A stretch of DNA of 64,000 nt from Lentiprolixibacter aurantiacus (GTDB lineage Bacteria > Bacteroidota > Bacteroidia > Flavobacteriales > Flavobacteriaceae), in assembly GCF_026241225.1 (NCBI RefSeq), contig NZ_JAPFQP010000002.1, forward strand, positions 186,001 through 250,000, written 5' to 3'. Below, one piece after another: positions 26,262-35,112 of the stretch. Within the stretch, counting starts at the first letter, position 1. Every line of letters starts with the position of its first letter. Position numbers and translations under genes: made by a program. The notes beneath the pieces are model-generated. The model did no database searches and was not told the origin of the DNA. It saw only the letters and a program-made list of their open reading frames with translations.

Positions 26262-26776
26262 GTAAAGATCAGGACAGCATAGCGGTAATATTGGAGAGCC
26301 TTCTTTTCCGGATGGATGAGAAGACGGCGATGATACTGAAGTGCCTGGACATGCTAACAGAAGACGAACTTTGGGTTCGCCCCAACGAAGCTTCCAACAG
26401 TGCGGGCAATCTCATTTTGCACCTTTGTGGAAATATTACACAGTATGCCATATCTGCACTCGGGCGTAAGGAGGATATTCGGGAGCGTGACCTGGAGTTC
26501 AGTACCCGGGGTGGTTATTCCAAACAGCAGCTAACAAATAAATTCAGTAAGGTTTTAAAAGAAGCCAGGGAGGTAATACTCTCCCGTACCAGGGAAGAAT
26601 GGCTTTCTGAATACAAAGTACAGGGGTTTGTTCTCAGTGGTATTGGTATAGCGGTACACGTGGTGGAGCATTATGCTTATCATACGGGACAACTGGCCTT
26701 CTGGACAAAACAATTGAAGGAAGTAGATCTTGGGTTTTATTCCGGGACCAACCTCAATACCAAAAACGACGAATAA
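26258..26776 (+). CDS. DinB-like four-helix protein inside the his operon
   Basis: 172 residues. DinB/DUF1572-type four-helix bundle with the usual three-His metal site: LILHLCGN supplies one His, and [12 protein letters not shown] the other two on the last helices. The family includes thiol-dependent transferases and many proteins without known role; it is not a histidine enzyme. The start overlaps hisA by four bases (ATGA) and hisF begins one base after its stop, so it is fully part of the operon and under the same attenuator. Confidence 0.85.
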   Translation: MSKDQDSIAVILESLLFRMDEKTAMILKCLDMLTEDELWVRPNEASNSAGNLILHLCGNITQYAISALGRKEDIRERDLEFSTRGGYSKQQLTNKFSKVLKEAREVILSRTREEWLSEYKVQGFVLSGIGIAVHVVEHYAYHTGQLAFWTKQLKEVDLGFYSGTNLNTKNDE

Positions 26777-26777
26777 T

Positions 26778-27533
26778 ATGCTGACCAAACGTATAATCCC
26801 CTGTCTGGATATCAAGGATGGACGTACGGTAAAAGGGGTTAATTTTGTTGAGCTCAGGGACGCCGGGGACCCGGTGGAACTGGCAGCTCGCTATGCTGAG
26901 GAAGGCGCGGATGAGCTCGTTTTTCTGGATATTTCGGCCACAGAGGAAAAACGCAAAACCCTGGCCAGGCTTGTTTATCACGTGGCCGAAAAAGTGAATA
27001 TTCCCTTTACGGTCGGGGGTGGGATTTCCTCTGTTGAGGATGTGGATGTACTTCTGAAAAACGGGGCAGACAAGGTATCTGTCAATTCTTCCGCGGTAAA
27101 AAATCCGGATCTAATCAACAAACTGGTGGCCAAATTTGGCTCTCAATGTATAGTGGTTGCAATAGATGCAAAGCAGGTTCAGGGCGAATGGAAAGTGCAT
27201 CTCGTGGGTGGTAAGGTGCCTACAGATATAGAACTTTTCAGCTGGGCGAGGGAAGTGGAAGAACGTGGAGCAGGGGAAATACTGTTCACGTCTATGGATC
27301 ATGATGGTACCAAAAATGGATTTGCCAATGTGGCTCTGGCACGCTTATCCTCAGAGCAAAATATACCGGTTATTGCCTCAGGCGGAGCCGGTAATATGCA
27401 GCATTTTGCCGATACTTTTATAGAAGGAAAGGCCGATGCAGCCCTTGCGGCCAGTGTTTTTCACTATAAGGAGATGGCCATAGCGGAACTCAAAAGGGAA
27501 TTAAAAAAACAGGGAATACCCGTACGTATATAA
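26778..27533 (+). CDS. hisF: Imidazole glycerol phosphate synthase, cyclase subunit
   Basis: 251 residues from the ATG at 26778. (beta-alpha)8 barrel that closes the imidazole ring with ammonia from HisH. The catalytic Asp pair lies in [14 protein letters not shown] (residue 11 region) and VVAIDAKQ; phosphate sites are FTVGGGISS and VIASGGAGN. hisIE follows after 34 bases. Confidence 0.97.
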   Translation: MLTKRIIPCLDIKDGRTVKGVNFVELRDAGDPVELAARYAEEGADELVFLDISATEEKRKTLARLVYHVAEKVNIPFTVGGGISSVEDVDVLLKNGADKVSVNSSAVKNPDLINKLVAKFGSQCIVVAIDAKQVQGEWKVHLVGGKVPTDIELFSWAREVEERGAGEILFTSMDHDGTKNGFANVALARLSSEQNIPVIASGGAGNMQHFADTFIEGKADAALAASVFHYKEMAIAELKRELKKQGIPVRI

Positions 27534-27567
27534 ATAGATTATTAATCGGGTTAACAGACTAATTAGG

Positions 27568-28173
27568 ATGATGGATATTGATTTCGAAAAAAATACAGAC
27601 AAACTGGTCCCTGCAATTATTCAGGACGCCGTCACAAGAAAGGTGTTGATGCTGGGCTATATGAATCAGGATGCCTGGGAAAAGACGCAGGAAAGCGGAA
27701 AGGTTACATTTTTTAGTCGTTCAAAAAACCGGCTCTGGACCAAGGGGGAGGAAAGCGGTAACTTCCTCGATTTTATTGAAGGCAGTGTGGATTGTGATTC
27801 GGATACCTTGTTACTTCAGGTCAAACCCAAAGGACCAACCTGCCATAAGGGTACGGATACCTGCTGGGGGGATAGCAATGAGGCTGATTATGGTTTTCTG
27901 AGCGATTTGGAAAATATAATTGATCAAAGGCGGGAAGCAGATTCAGATTCCAGCTATGTGGCCTCCCTATTCAAAAAGGGCATCAATAAAATCGCACAGA
28001 AAGTAGGGGAAGAGGCAGTGGAAACCGTAATCGAAGCTAAAGACAACGACACCGAACTCTTTCTCAATGAAGCAGCAGATTTGCTTTTCCATTACCTGAT
28101 CCTGTTAAAGGCTAAGGGACATTCGCTTAAAGAGGTAGTGGAACTGCTAAATGGTCGCCACCAGGAACGATAA
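27568..28173 (+). CDS. hisIE: Phosphoribosyl-AMP cyclohydrolase / phosphoribosyl-ATP pyrophosphohydrolase
   Basis: 201 residues from the first of two adjacent ATG codons (27568 or 27571). The N-terminal cyclohydrolase has VLMLGYMNQDAW, SRSKNRLWTKGE and the zinc site DCDSDTLL ... PTCHKGTDTCW. The C-terminal pyrophosphohydrolase is an all-alpha NTP domain with KVGEEAVETVIEAKD and NEAADLLFHYL. Last gene of the his operon; it ends five bases from the convergent DUF1853 gene with no clear terminator between. Confidence 0.96.
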   Translation: MMDIDFEKNTDKLVPAIIQDAVTRKVLMLGYMNQDAWEKTQESGKVTFFSRSKNRLWTKGEESGNFLDFIEGSVDCDSDTLLLQVKPKGPTCHKGTDTCWGDSNEADYGFLSDLENIIDQRREADSDSSYVASLFKKGINKIAQKVGEEAVETVIEAKDNDTELFLNEAADLLFHYLILLKAKGHSLKEVVELLNGRHQER

Positions 28174-28178
28174 ATAGA

Positions 28179-28994
28179 TTACCACCATACTACAAAGAAT
28201 TTTTCAAAGGTAGAATCGCTTTTCTTTCTCCATACCAAAGGCGCATTTTCTTTGATCATTCGGATATTTAGCTCAAGCAACACCTCATAATGAGTCATGT
28301 AACTTTCATTGAATGAAGGGTTTACAGGCCACTCGTATTTATAAGGAATAAAGTACAGACCATCCTTGAACTCCGGACTGTTAAAAGCGTCGAATCGAAG
28401 CCAATAACCAGCTATACAGGCCGTATTCAAGGGTCGGATATGGCCATGTTCAGCACCGAAAGGGAGGAATAACTGAGCTTTGAAACATACCTGAGGCACG
28501 ATCTTCTTATCGAAGAGTTTGAGTTTCTCAAGTATCGACAAACCGGCAGGGGTTGACAGCTGTCCCAGTTGCTCATTCCTGATCTTATCCAGTTTCGTAA
28601 AGAACATATCTCGACGGTTTGGGCCCATCAACCGGTGTATGGGTTCGGAAATATCAGGGTCGATTATGTAAAACTTAAAAGTGAGTTCTACATGCAGGTA
28701 TTCCTTTATTTTTCTGTCGAACAGTATAAAATCCACCTCACCAAGGGTGCGACCGGATTCCCGGAGAGCCTCGTTATGTGCAATAATTTCGTACTTCTCT
28801 GAGCGTGCAATGCACTGGAGAAAGATGAACTCCATCTGATGTCCCAGTCGGATGCCTTCAGGAATTTGTGGAAGCCATTGTTGGGCGATCTCAACTTCAG
28901 GGAAATTAAACTGTTCGAGGCCGAATTGTTTTTTAACCCAGAGAGGAGGGGTATCTAAAAATCCCAGGTATCTATTTAATTCGCTGCTTCCCAT
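28179..28994 (-). CDS. DUF1853 family protein, nuclease-like fold
   Basis: 271 residues. Matches the DUF1853 pattern: GEVDFILFDR followed by HVELTFKFY, which reads as the Asp and Glu-x-x-x-Lys part of a PD-(D/E)XK-like core, then MGPNRRDMFFTKLDKIRNEQL. No signal peptide; cytoplasmic. Function not known. Divergent from the vWA gene at 29078. Confidence 0.78.
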   Translation of the reverse strand: MGSSELNRYLGFLDTPPLWVKKQFGLEQFNFPEVEIAQQWLPQIPEGIRLGHQMEFIFLQCIARSEKYEIIAHNEALRESGRTLGEVDFILFDRKIKEYLHVELTFKFYIIDPDISEPIHRLMGPNRRDMFFTKLDKIRNEQLGQLSTPAGLSILEKLKLFDKKIVPQVCFKAQLFLPFGAEHGHIRPLNTACIAGYWLRFDAFNSPEFKDGLYFIPYKYEWPVNPSFNESYMTHYEVLLELNIRMIKENAPLVWRKKSDSTFEKFFVVWW

Positions 28995-29077
28995 AAAAGC
29001 TAAAATAAGCCAAACCGTTAAGTTTTCTTTAAAAGGGCATAGCCTTGAATGAAATGTATTAATTTAGGCTGTTGGCT

Positions 29078-30217
29078 ATGGAAACAAGGAAAGGATTTCG
29101 TTTTTCTTCATTTAAGGCACCGGATCAATCTCCTTTTGAGAGATTATTCGAAATCTTTCAGGAACTTATTACCCATACTTCAGGCGATGTTGATGAAGCC
29201 CTGGACTGGCTTCGGGAGCTCGATAAGGAATACTCATTAACGGATGAGGATTACACTATTGAGGATTTCATAGAAGACCTCAAGGCTAAGGGCTATATCC
29301 GTGAAGAATTTGAAGACGGAGGTGAGACTGGCGATGGTGAACCGGGGGAGGGAAGCAGGAGTATAACGGCCAAACTGGAGCGCATCATCAGGCAAAGGGC
29401 ACTGGAGCAGATCTTCGGCAAGTTGAAACGCAGTGGATCAGGCAATCACAGGACCGGTAAATCCGGCACAGGCGATGAACACACCGGGGATTTCCGGGAA
29501 TATCGTTTTGGCGATTCCCTGGATCATATCTCCATGACAGAAAGCCTTAAGAATGCCCAGATTAACCATGGAACCGATGGGTTCTCCCTAACCGAAGATG
29601 ACCTCGTGGTGGAGGATACGCATCACAAGGCTCAAATGAGCACGGTACTGATGATAGACATCAGCCATAGTATGATCCTCTATGGGGAAGATCGTATTAC
29701 ACCGGCTAAGAAAGTGGCGATGGCCCTTGCTGAGTTAATAACTACCCGCTACCCCAAGGATACACTGGACGTGCTGGTTTTTGGCAATGATGCCTGGCCT
29801 ATCGCTATTAAAGACCTCCCTTACCTGAAGGTAGGCCCCTACCATACCAATACAGTAGCGGGATTACAATTGGCCATGGATATGCTAAGGCGCAAACGAA
29901 ACACTAACAAGCAGATTTTTATGATTACAGACGGGAAGCCCAGCTGCCTGCGGCTCCCGGATGGGAATTATTACAAAAATAGCGTTGGCCTGGATGATTA
30001 CATTGTAGAGAAGTGCTACAACATGGCCCGGCAGGCGCGTAAATTGCATATACCCATTACTACTTTTATGATTGCCCAGGATCCGTATTTGATGCAATTT
30101 GTGCGTCACTTTACGGAAGCAAACAAAGGCAAGGCCTTTTTTACCGGATTGCAGGGGCTGGGTGAAATGATTTTTGAAGATTACGAACAAAACCGAAAAA
30201 GAAGATTAAGGGGATAA
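29078..30217 (+). CDS. vWA-domain protein (CoxE/Mg-chelatase D-like)
   Basis: 379 residues from the ATG at 29078. An acidic, Gly-rich N-terminal part (residues 30-110) precedes a von Willebrand A domain with the MIDAS motif MIDISHSM, the Thr site region and MITDGKPS. Cytoplasmic. Together with the AAA+ ATPase that follows after 21 bases it forms the MoxR/CoxE or chelatase-like pair that works as a metal-insertion or complex-remodelling machine. The client is not evident from the neighbours. Confidence 0.82.
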   Translation: METRKGFRFSSFKAPDQSPFERLFEIFQELITHTSGDVDEALDWLRELDKEYSLTDEDYTIEDFIEDLKAKGYIREEFEDGGETGDGEPGEGSRSITAKLERIIRQRALEQIFGKLKRSGSGNHRTGKSGTGDEHTGDFREYRFGDSLDHISMTESLKNAQINHGTDGFSLTEDDLVVEDTHHKAQMSTVLMIDISHSMILYGEDRITPAKKVAMALAELITTRYPKDTLDVLVFGNDAWPIAIKDLPYLKVGPYHTNTVAGLQLAMDMLRRKRNTNKQIFMITDGKPSCLRLPDGNYYKNSVGLDDYIVEKCYNMARQARKLHIPITTFMIAQDPYLMQFVRHFTEANKGKAFFTGLQGLGEMIFEDYEQNRKRRLRG

Positions 30218-30238
30218 TGCTTCCCTCTATCAAGTGTT

Positions 30239-31708
30239 ATGAAATTTAATTACAAGGAAATAAAAACATTGGGCCAGCTAAAGGCAGCAGGCTACAGAAG
30301 TAAATCTATCAAAGACGAATTGCGGGAAAACCTTCGTGAGAAGATCAGTAACCGAGAAACTGTTTTTGAAGGCGTTTGGGGCTATGAAGATTCTGTAATA
30401 CCGGAACTGGAGCGGGCCATTCTATCCCGGCACAATATTAATTTACTGGGTTTAAGAGGGCAGGCTAAGACTAGGCTCGCAAGGCTTATGGTTTACCTTC
30501 TGGATGAATATATACCCGTTATCGCAGGTTCCGAGATCAATGATGACCCCCTGAACCCTATATCGCGTTATGGCAGGGAACTGCTTGCCGAAAAAGGGGA
30601 GGAGACTCCCATTTCATGGTTGCACAGGGAAGATCGTTTTTACGAGAAACTCGCTACTCCGGATGTCACAGTTGCGGACCTCATTGGCGATGTAGACCCT
30701 ATTAAGGCAGCCAATCTAAAACTGTCCTATGCCGATGACCGTGTAATCCATTTCGGTATGATTCCCAGAGCCAACCGTTGTATATTCGTGATCAATGAAC
30801 TGCCTGACTTGCAAGCACGTATACAAGTGTCCTTATTCAACATATTGCAGGAAGGAGATATTCAGATCAGGGGCTTTAAATTACGCTTACCCCTGGATGT
30901 GCAATTTGTATTTACTGCTAATCCGGAAGATTACACCAACCGTGGGAGTATAGTGACTCCCCTCAAGGATCGCATTGGTTCTCAGATTCTCACGCATTAC
31001 CCTGAGGATATTGCTGTGGCACGGAAGATAACAGAGCAGGAAGCTCAGCTGGACGACAGTCAAACTGCAGCTATACACGTACCAGCACTAGCCAGGGATT
31101 TGTTGGAGCAGATTAGTTTTGAGGCCCGGAACAGTGAATATGTGGATGCCAAAAGCGGGGTTAGCGCGCGCACGAGCATAACGGCCTATGAAAACCTGTT
31201 AAGCACAGCGGAAAGAAGACTGCTAAATGTCGGTGAAACTAAAACTACTGTGCGCTTAACTGATTTCATGGGTGTAATACCTGCAATAACGGGTAAGATT
31301 GAACTTGTTTATGAGGGCGAACAGGAAGGTGCCGATACGGTTGCCCTGCATCTCATAGAGGAAGCGATCAAAAGCCTTTTCGCGCAATACTTTCCTGAAA
31401 TAAAAAAACTGGAGCACAAGGATGCAGAAGGTCCTTATGATGAACTGATCGAATGGTTCTTTAACGGGGATGGGTTTGAATTAATGGATGAAGCCCCGGA
31501 GGCCGATTACCAGGAACAACTATCGGCAATAAGACCACTGCAGGCACTGTTGTCAAAATATCAGCCGGATTTTCCTGAGGCGGACAGGTATTTCCTAATG
31601 GAATTCCTGTTATGGGGCCTTGTGGTAAATAAGAAACTTAGTAAACATCGCTTTACCAAAGGGTACCAGTTTAAGGACCTCTATGGTAGCTATATCAGCG
31701 GATTATAA
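30239..31708 (+). CDS. AAA+ ATPase, magnesium-chelatase-like
   Basis: 489 residues. Chelatase/MoxR-type AAA+ module: phosphate loop GLRGQAKTRL (residues 64-73), where the usual small residue before Lys is Ala (GxxGxAKT), a Walker B equivalent CIFVINELPDL, sensor FTANPEDYTNRG and an arginine-rich DRIGSQ segment. The C-terminal 150 residues are helical. Partner of the vWA protein upstream. A strong terminator follows. Confidence 0.86.
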   Translation: MKFNYKEIKTLGQLKAAGYRSKSIKDELRENLREKISNRETVFEGVWGYEDSVIPELERAILSRHNINLLGLRGQAKTRLARLMVYLLDEYIPVIAGSEINDDPLNPISRYGRELLAEKGEETPISWLHREDRFYEKLATPDVTVADLIGDVDPIKAANLKLSYADDRVIHFGMIPRANRCIFVINELPDLQARIQVSLFNILQEGDIQIRGFKLRLPLDVQFVFTANPEDYTNRGSIVTPLKDRIGSQILTHYPEDIAVARKITEQEAQLDDSQTAAIHVPALARDLLEQISFEARNSEYVDAKSGVSARTSITAYENLLSTAERRLLNVGETKTTVRLTDFMGVIPAITGKIELVYEGEQEGADTVALHLIEEAIKSLFAQYFPEIKKLEHKDAEGPYDELIEWFFNGDGFELMDEAPEADYQEQLSAIRPLQALLSKYQPDFPEADRYFLMEFLLWGLVVNKKLSKHRFTKGYQFKDLYGSYISGL

Positions 31709-31710
31709 AA

Positions 31711-31736
31711 AAAGCCCCGGATCACGGGGCTTTCTT
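31711..31736. terminator. Bidirectional terminator
   Basis: Stem AAAGCCCCG / CGGGGCTTT with a GATCA loop, two bases past the AAA+ gene stop. The T-run is short on the plus strand (TTTCTT) and longer on the minus strand (seven T), so it can also end the minus-strand membrane gene at 31762. Confidence 0.85.
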
Positions 31737-31761
31737 ATCGCCATAACACAAGGGATTCCAG

Positions 31762-32244
31762 TTATTGCCAGGAATCGATGTTTTCGTTGATTTTGTCAAA
31801 ATTATAGACCCCGATTTTTCTCCTCCTGTAGGAAAAACTAAGAAAGGTCAGCAGGATTAAGGCTATCTGCATTCCCAACACCGTGATGCCAATAGGTAAA
31901 AAGTTCCGTGGCAACAGGTATTCCTCAAAGTTGGATGCATTCAATAACAAATAAGTTGTTTCCGAAGCCTTGAAAGCATAGACGAACAATATGGGATACA
32001 ATCCGTATTCGAGATTGCGTATTTTAGAGTCCGGATAACCATTTTCACTAATCTTAAGCCACAGCATCTGTATATATTTGAAATGTATAATGGCCAGCAA
32101 AAGGAATATGTAGTTGTCTATTTTAAGAAAGTAGAAACGGGCGGTGTACAAACCATAGAAATTAAATACAATAAGTACAAGAAGCAACAGTATACTCAGT
32201 AAAAGTGATAATTTCCAGGAAGAAGCTCGTGACAATATACTCAT
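31762..32244 (-). CDS. Four-helix membrane protein, unknown
   Basis: 160 residues, about four transmembrane helices (near 13-32, 43-62, 84-103, 112-138), and a short cytoplasmic tail with RRRK. Not recognised. The 166 bases between it and the DUF418 gene upstream contain no other gene that I can support; its promoter is not clear. Confidence 0.62.
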   Translation of the reverse strand: MSILSRASSWKLSLLLSILLLLVLIVFNFYGLYTARFYFLKIDNYIFLLLAIIHFKYIQMLWLKISENGYPDSKIRNLEYGLYPILFVYAFKASETTYLLLNASNFEEYLLPRNFLPIGITVLGMQIALILLTFLSFSYRRRKIGVYNFDKINENIDSWQ

Positions 32245-32410
32245 GGAGGTTTAGCGGTTTTATGACCGAAGTTCTACATACCTAACGAGCTGCTTTTTCT
32301 CTTTATTTCAAAAATTTCGACGAACGGTTTTCTATGTTGAGAAGTACATGAAAGCTGTGGTGAAACGAGCTTGTTCCAGGGGTTGAAAATTACACTTAAC
32401 GAAAAACCTG

Positions 32411-33625
32411 CTATGATCTTCTGAGCGGATAATATTTGAAATGGGTAAGACTCCTCCATATCCATTCCAGCGGTCCATACTGGAAGTGCTTCAGCCACAA
32501 GTTGCTTATCCACATTTGAAATGCAATTACACCAAAAGCCATAAGGAAGGTATAGCGGTTAGGGATTGTTGCCAGGTAGCCCAGGCCCCATCCATAAAAG
32601 AAGAATGTTCCCAATATGCTTTGAAAAACATAATTGGTCAGGGCCATGCGGCCATATGGAGCAAAGGACTGTAGCCATGGTTGCCACCTGATCTTTTTAT
32701 ACAGGTATACAAACAGGGCAATTAACATTAAGGCAAGGGCCAAATTAACCAGGTCCATACCAGTCAGGCCTATCATGGCCATCCAATTATCAAAGGTTAC
32801 AATAGGTCCCATCTGGGCGAACCCCAGCACTGTAACTCCTAAACCAACCACCAATACGCCTATTGATCCATAAAGGATATTTTGCATAAAGCTCCATCGT
32901 TCTTCGAAATTTTCAAAGAAACGGATACGTCCGGCATAAAGGCCTAGCAAAAAGAAAGCTAGCGTTAGGTATCCTCTCGAAAAAATACCGAACTGAAAAT
33001 CCATCTTCATAATCTGGCCCTCTGTAGCATTGGAATGCATTACTTCATTTAAGCCCCCCGATTTCAATAGTTCAAAATAGGAGGCTATCTCCGGAGTGTT
33101 GGGATCAAATGCGCCGGGCATAAACAAATTATCTCCCCGGGTAAATAAAAAAACCGCAAATCGACCCAACCCAAGAAAAAGGAGAGCGGCTATAGCAAGT
33201 ACCCATGGAGTGCGAACTTTGTAGAATGGGATCAGAAACACGCCCAGGAGGGCATAAATAGTAAGAATGTCGCCCCTGTAGAACATATGGTGGACAAAGC
33301 CAATCACAAACAGAAGCAACAATCGCCAAAGAAAACGCCAGCGGTAATCCTGTCCCTTATCCCGGGCCCTGTCCATTTGAATAAAAAAGCTCAACCCAAA
33401 CAAAAAAGAGAACAAGGCAAAGAACTTGCCCCGGAAGAATATACCTATTATGCCATCTACAACGTAATCAGGAATGCCCGTGTGTGTAGCGTCGAGTGCA
33501 CCTTCAGGGGAAGGGGCAGCAATATAATTTTCCACCAGGTGAACAATGACAATACCGGCCAGGGAAAAACCCCTAAGGGCATCCACTATTTGAATGCGAC
33601 CTTTATTTGTGGTTGTAATGTTCAT
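32411..33625 (-). CDS. DUF418 family membrane protein
   Basis: 404 residues from the ATG at 33625. Starts with RIQIVDALRGFSLAGIVIVHL, the usual N-terminus of DUF418/acyltransferase-3-like proteins, and has about ten transmembrane segments; the C-terminal PYGRMALTNYVFQSILGTFFFYG and GPLEWIWRSLTH stretches are typical for DUF418. Function in the family is poorly known. Confidence 0.85.
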   Translation of the reverse strand: MNITTTNKGRIQIVDALRGFSLAGIVIVHLVENYIAAPSPEGALDATHTGIPDYVVDGIIGIFFRGKFFALFSFLFGLSFFIQMDRARDKGQDYRWRFLWRLLLLFVIGFVHHMFYRGDILTIYALLGVFLIPFYKVRTPWVLAIAALLFLGLGRFAVFLFTRGDNLFMPGAFDPNTPEIASYFELLKSGGLNEVMHSNATEGQIMKMDFQFGIFSRGYLTLAFFLLGLYAGRIRFFENFEERWSFMQNILYGSIGVLVVGLGVTVLGFAQMGPIVTFDNWMAMIGLTGMDLVNLALALMLIALFVYLYKKIRWQPWLQSFAPYGRMALTNYVFQSILGTFFFYGWGLGYLATIPNRYTFLMAFGVIAFQMWISNLWLKHFQYGPLEWIWRSLTHFKYYPLRRS

Positions 33626-33699
33626 ATGCAAGGAATAGCAGGATACTAATGATAAGATGCCCTGCGCACATAAATGTTACGGAAAAGTCAGTGAAATCT

Positions 33700-33735
33700 A
33701 CAATAAAATAAAGGCCTGAAATTTACTTTCAGGCC
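33700..33735 (-). terminator. Terminator after the 33744 membrane gene
   Basis: Perfect stem GGCCTGAAA / TTTCAGGCC with a five-base loop, followed on the minus strand by a TTTATTTTATT run; 9 bases past the stop at 33744. It separates this gene from the DUF418 gene. Confidence 0.82.
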
Positions 33736-33743
33736 CTATTGGT

Positions 33744-34178
33744 TTAGGATAGCCATTGCTTTCGGTCGGCTATTTTCGCAATCAATACGAGTATTAGAGC
33801 GATTACTACAACAAACAGTGGAATAACCAGTCCTTGTAGTTGCCCGAATACTTCAGCTGCATTTGTTGCAAAAAGATTGTAAGATGTCTGTGCAACCACA
33901 CCCAGCAGTGAAATCAACAATAGTGGGCGGGCCCAGCGCTTCCTTATCAAAAGGGCTATACACCCCAGTAATCCACCCCAGACGGCTATAGCAAAAGCCG
34001 CTGTAACCCAGGAAGGCCTGCCTTCAATCAGGGCCAGTTGTTCGGGGGAATACTCAGCCTTCATTTCTTCCGTAATAAAGGCCTGTCCTAAATATGCCAG
34101 TACTCCCATAAGGTTCCAGAGGAGTGCCAGCACAGAAACTACCCAGTACCAGGTAGCTGGTTTGGCTTTGTTTGTCAT
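33744..34178 (-). CDS. Small four-helix membrane protein
   Basis: 144 residues with four transmembrane helices: WYWVVSVLALLWNLMGVLAYLG, AAFAIAVWGGLLGCIALLI, PLLLISLLGVVAQTSYNLF and LVIPLFVVVIALILVLIA. Conserved type in Bacteroidota but of no known function. Single gene with its own terminator; an inverted GTAC-TTTTTT-GTAC sits about 48 bases upstream of its start. Confidence 0.68.
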   Translation of the reverse strand: MTNKAKPATWYWVVSVLALLWNLMGVLAYLGQAFITEEMKAEYSPEQLALIEGRPSWVTAAFAIAVWGGLLGCIALLIRKRWARPLLLISLLGVVAQTSYNLFATNAAEVFGQLQGLVIPLFVVVIALILVLIAKIADRKQWLS

Positions 34179-34293
34179 TTTAATTGGATTTAAGGTTGTT
34201 TTGTTAATGGAATGTACAAAAAAGTACGAGATTTACATATAATCCTGAGGGATTGATACTACTAATTGACTAAATCTCCCGTGTTTTCTGAAA

Positions 34294-35082
34294 ATGGACA
34301 GACACCATTATTTACTTCGCATACAGTACCTTGGCTTCCGATACAGCGGCTGGCAAAGACAACCCGAACAAAAGACCGTAGAGGGGATGTTACTGAAAAC
34401 GCTCAGATTTGTTTTGCCGGGCAGAGAGTACAAGATCCTCGGAAGCAGCAGAACAGATTCCCGGGTTTCCTCGCTTGATGGTGCATTTGAACTTTTTCTG
34501 GAGGGACAACCCCTTGAAGATCTATCGAAATTTATGGATCATTTTAACCTAAACCTGCCTCCCGATATCCGTATATTTAAAATTTTACCTGTTCAACAGG
34601 ACTTCAACATCATCAATGATGCTTCGTATAAGGAATATCACTACCTGTTTGCCTTCGGGGCTAAACTGCACCCCTTCTGTGCACCCCTGATGGCCGGTTT
34701 TCATGGCGAACTGGATATCCCGTTAATGCAGAAGGGTGCGTCCCTTTTCATTGGTACGCACGAGTTTTCCTCTTACACAACCAGGGATCAGAAAGGAAAT
34801 CAACAAAAGCGAAAAGTGATATTGTCAGAGTTAATTCCCAACACTGTATTTTCTGCCAGCTTTTTCCCGGACAAAAGTTATATTTTTAAGATTGGAGGTC
34901 ATGGTTTTATACGTTATCAGGTTCGTATGATCATGGGGGCACTGGTAAGCCTTGGCAGTGGGGAACTTAGCCTGGAGCAACTGCGCTACTCACTTGTTGA
35001 ACCGGAAAGCCTTGAACTGACATACATAGCACCTGGTTCGGGCCTTCACCTAAACAAACTACAGTTTAAAGGAGGCAAATGA
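34294..35082 (+). CDS. TruA-like tRNA pseudouridine synthase
   Basis: 262 residues. The fold signature is there: HHYLLRIQYLGFRYSGWQRQP at the start, the catalytic Asp in SSRTDSRVSSLDGAF, and the C-terminal FKIGGHGFIRYQVRMIMGAL. The core motif differs from the canonical GRTDAGVHA of TruA (here SRTDSRVSS), so this is probably a divergent paralogue and not the main TruA for positions 38-40. First of three genes read together; the hydrolase at 35113 starts 30 bases on. Confidence 0.82.
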   Translation: MDRHHYLLRIQYLGFRYSGWQRQPEQKTVEGMLLKTLRFVLPGREYKILGSSRTDSRVSSLDGAFELFLEGQPLEDLSKFMDHFNLNLPPDIRIFKILPVQQDFNIINDASYKEYHYLFAFGAKLHPFCAPLMAGFHGELDIPLMQKGASLFIGTHEFSSYTTRDQKGNQQKRKVILSELIPNTVFSASFFPDKSYIFKIGGHGFIRYQVRMIMGALVSLGSGELSLEQLRYSLVEPESLELTYIAPGSGLHLNKLQFKGGK

Positions 35083-35112
35083 AAATTTTGTACATTCCAC
35101 TAAAGTTAAAGT

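Noticed and set aside
32274-32513. 79-codon minus-strand frame overlapping the end of the DUF418 gene
   Set aside because: It runs in another frame through conserved DUF418 codons and has no homology-like pattern.
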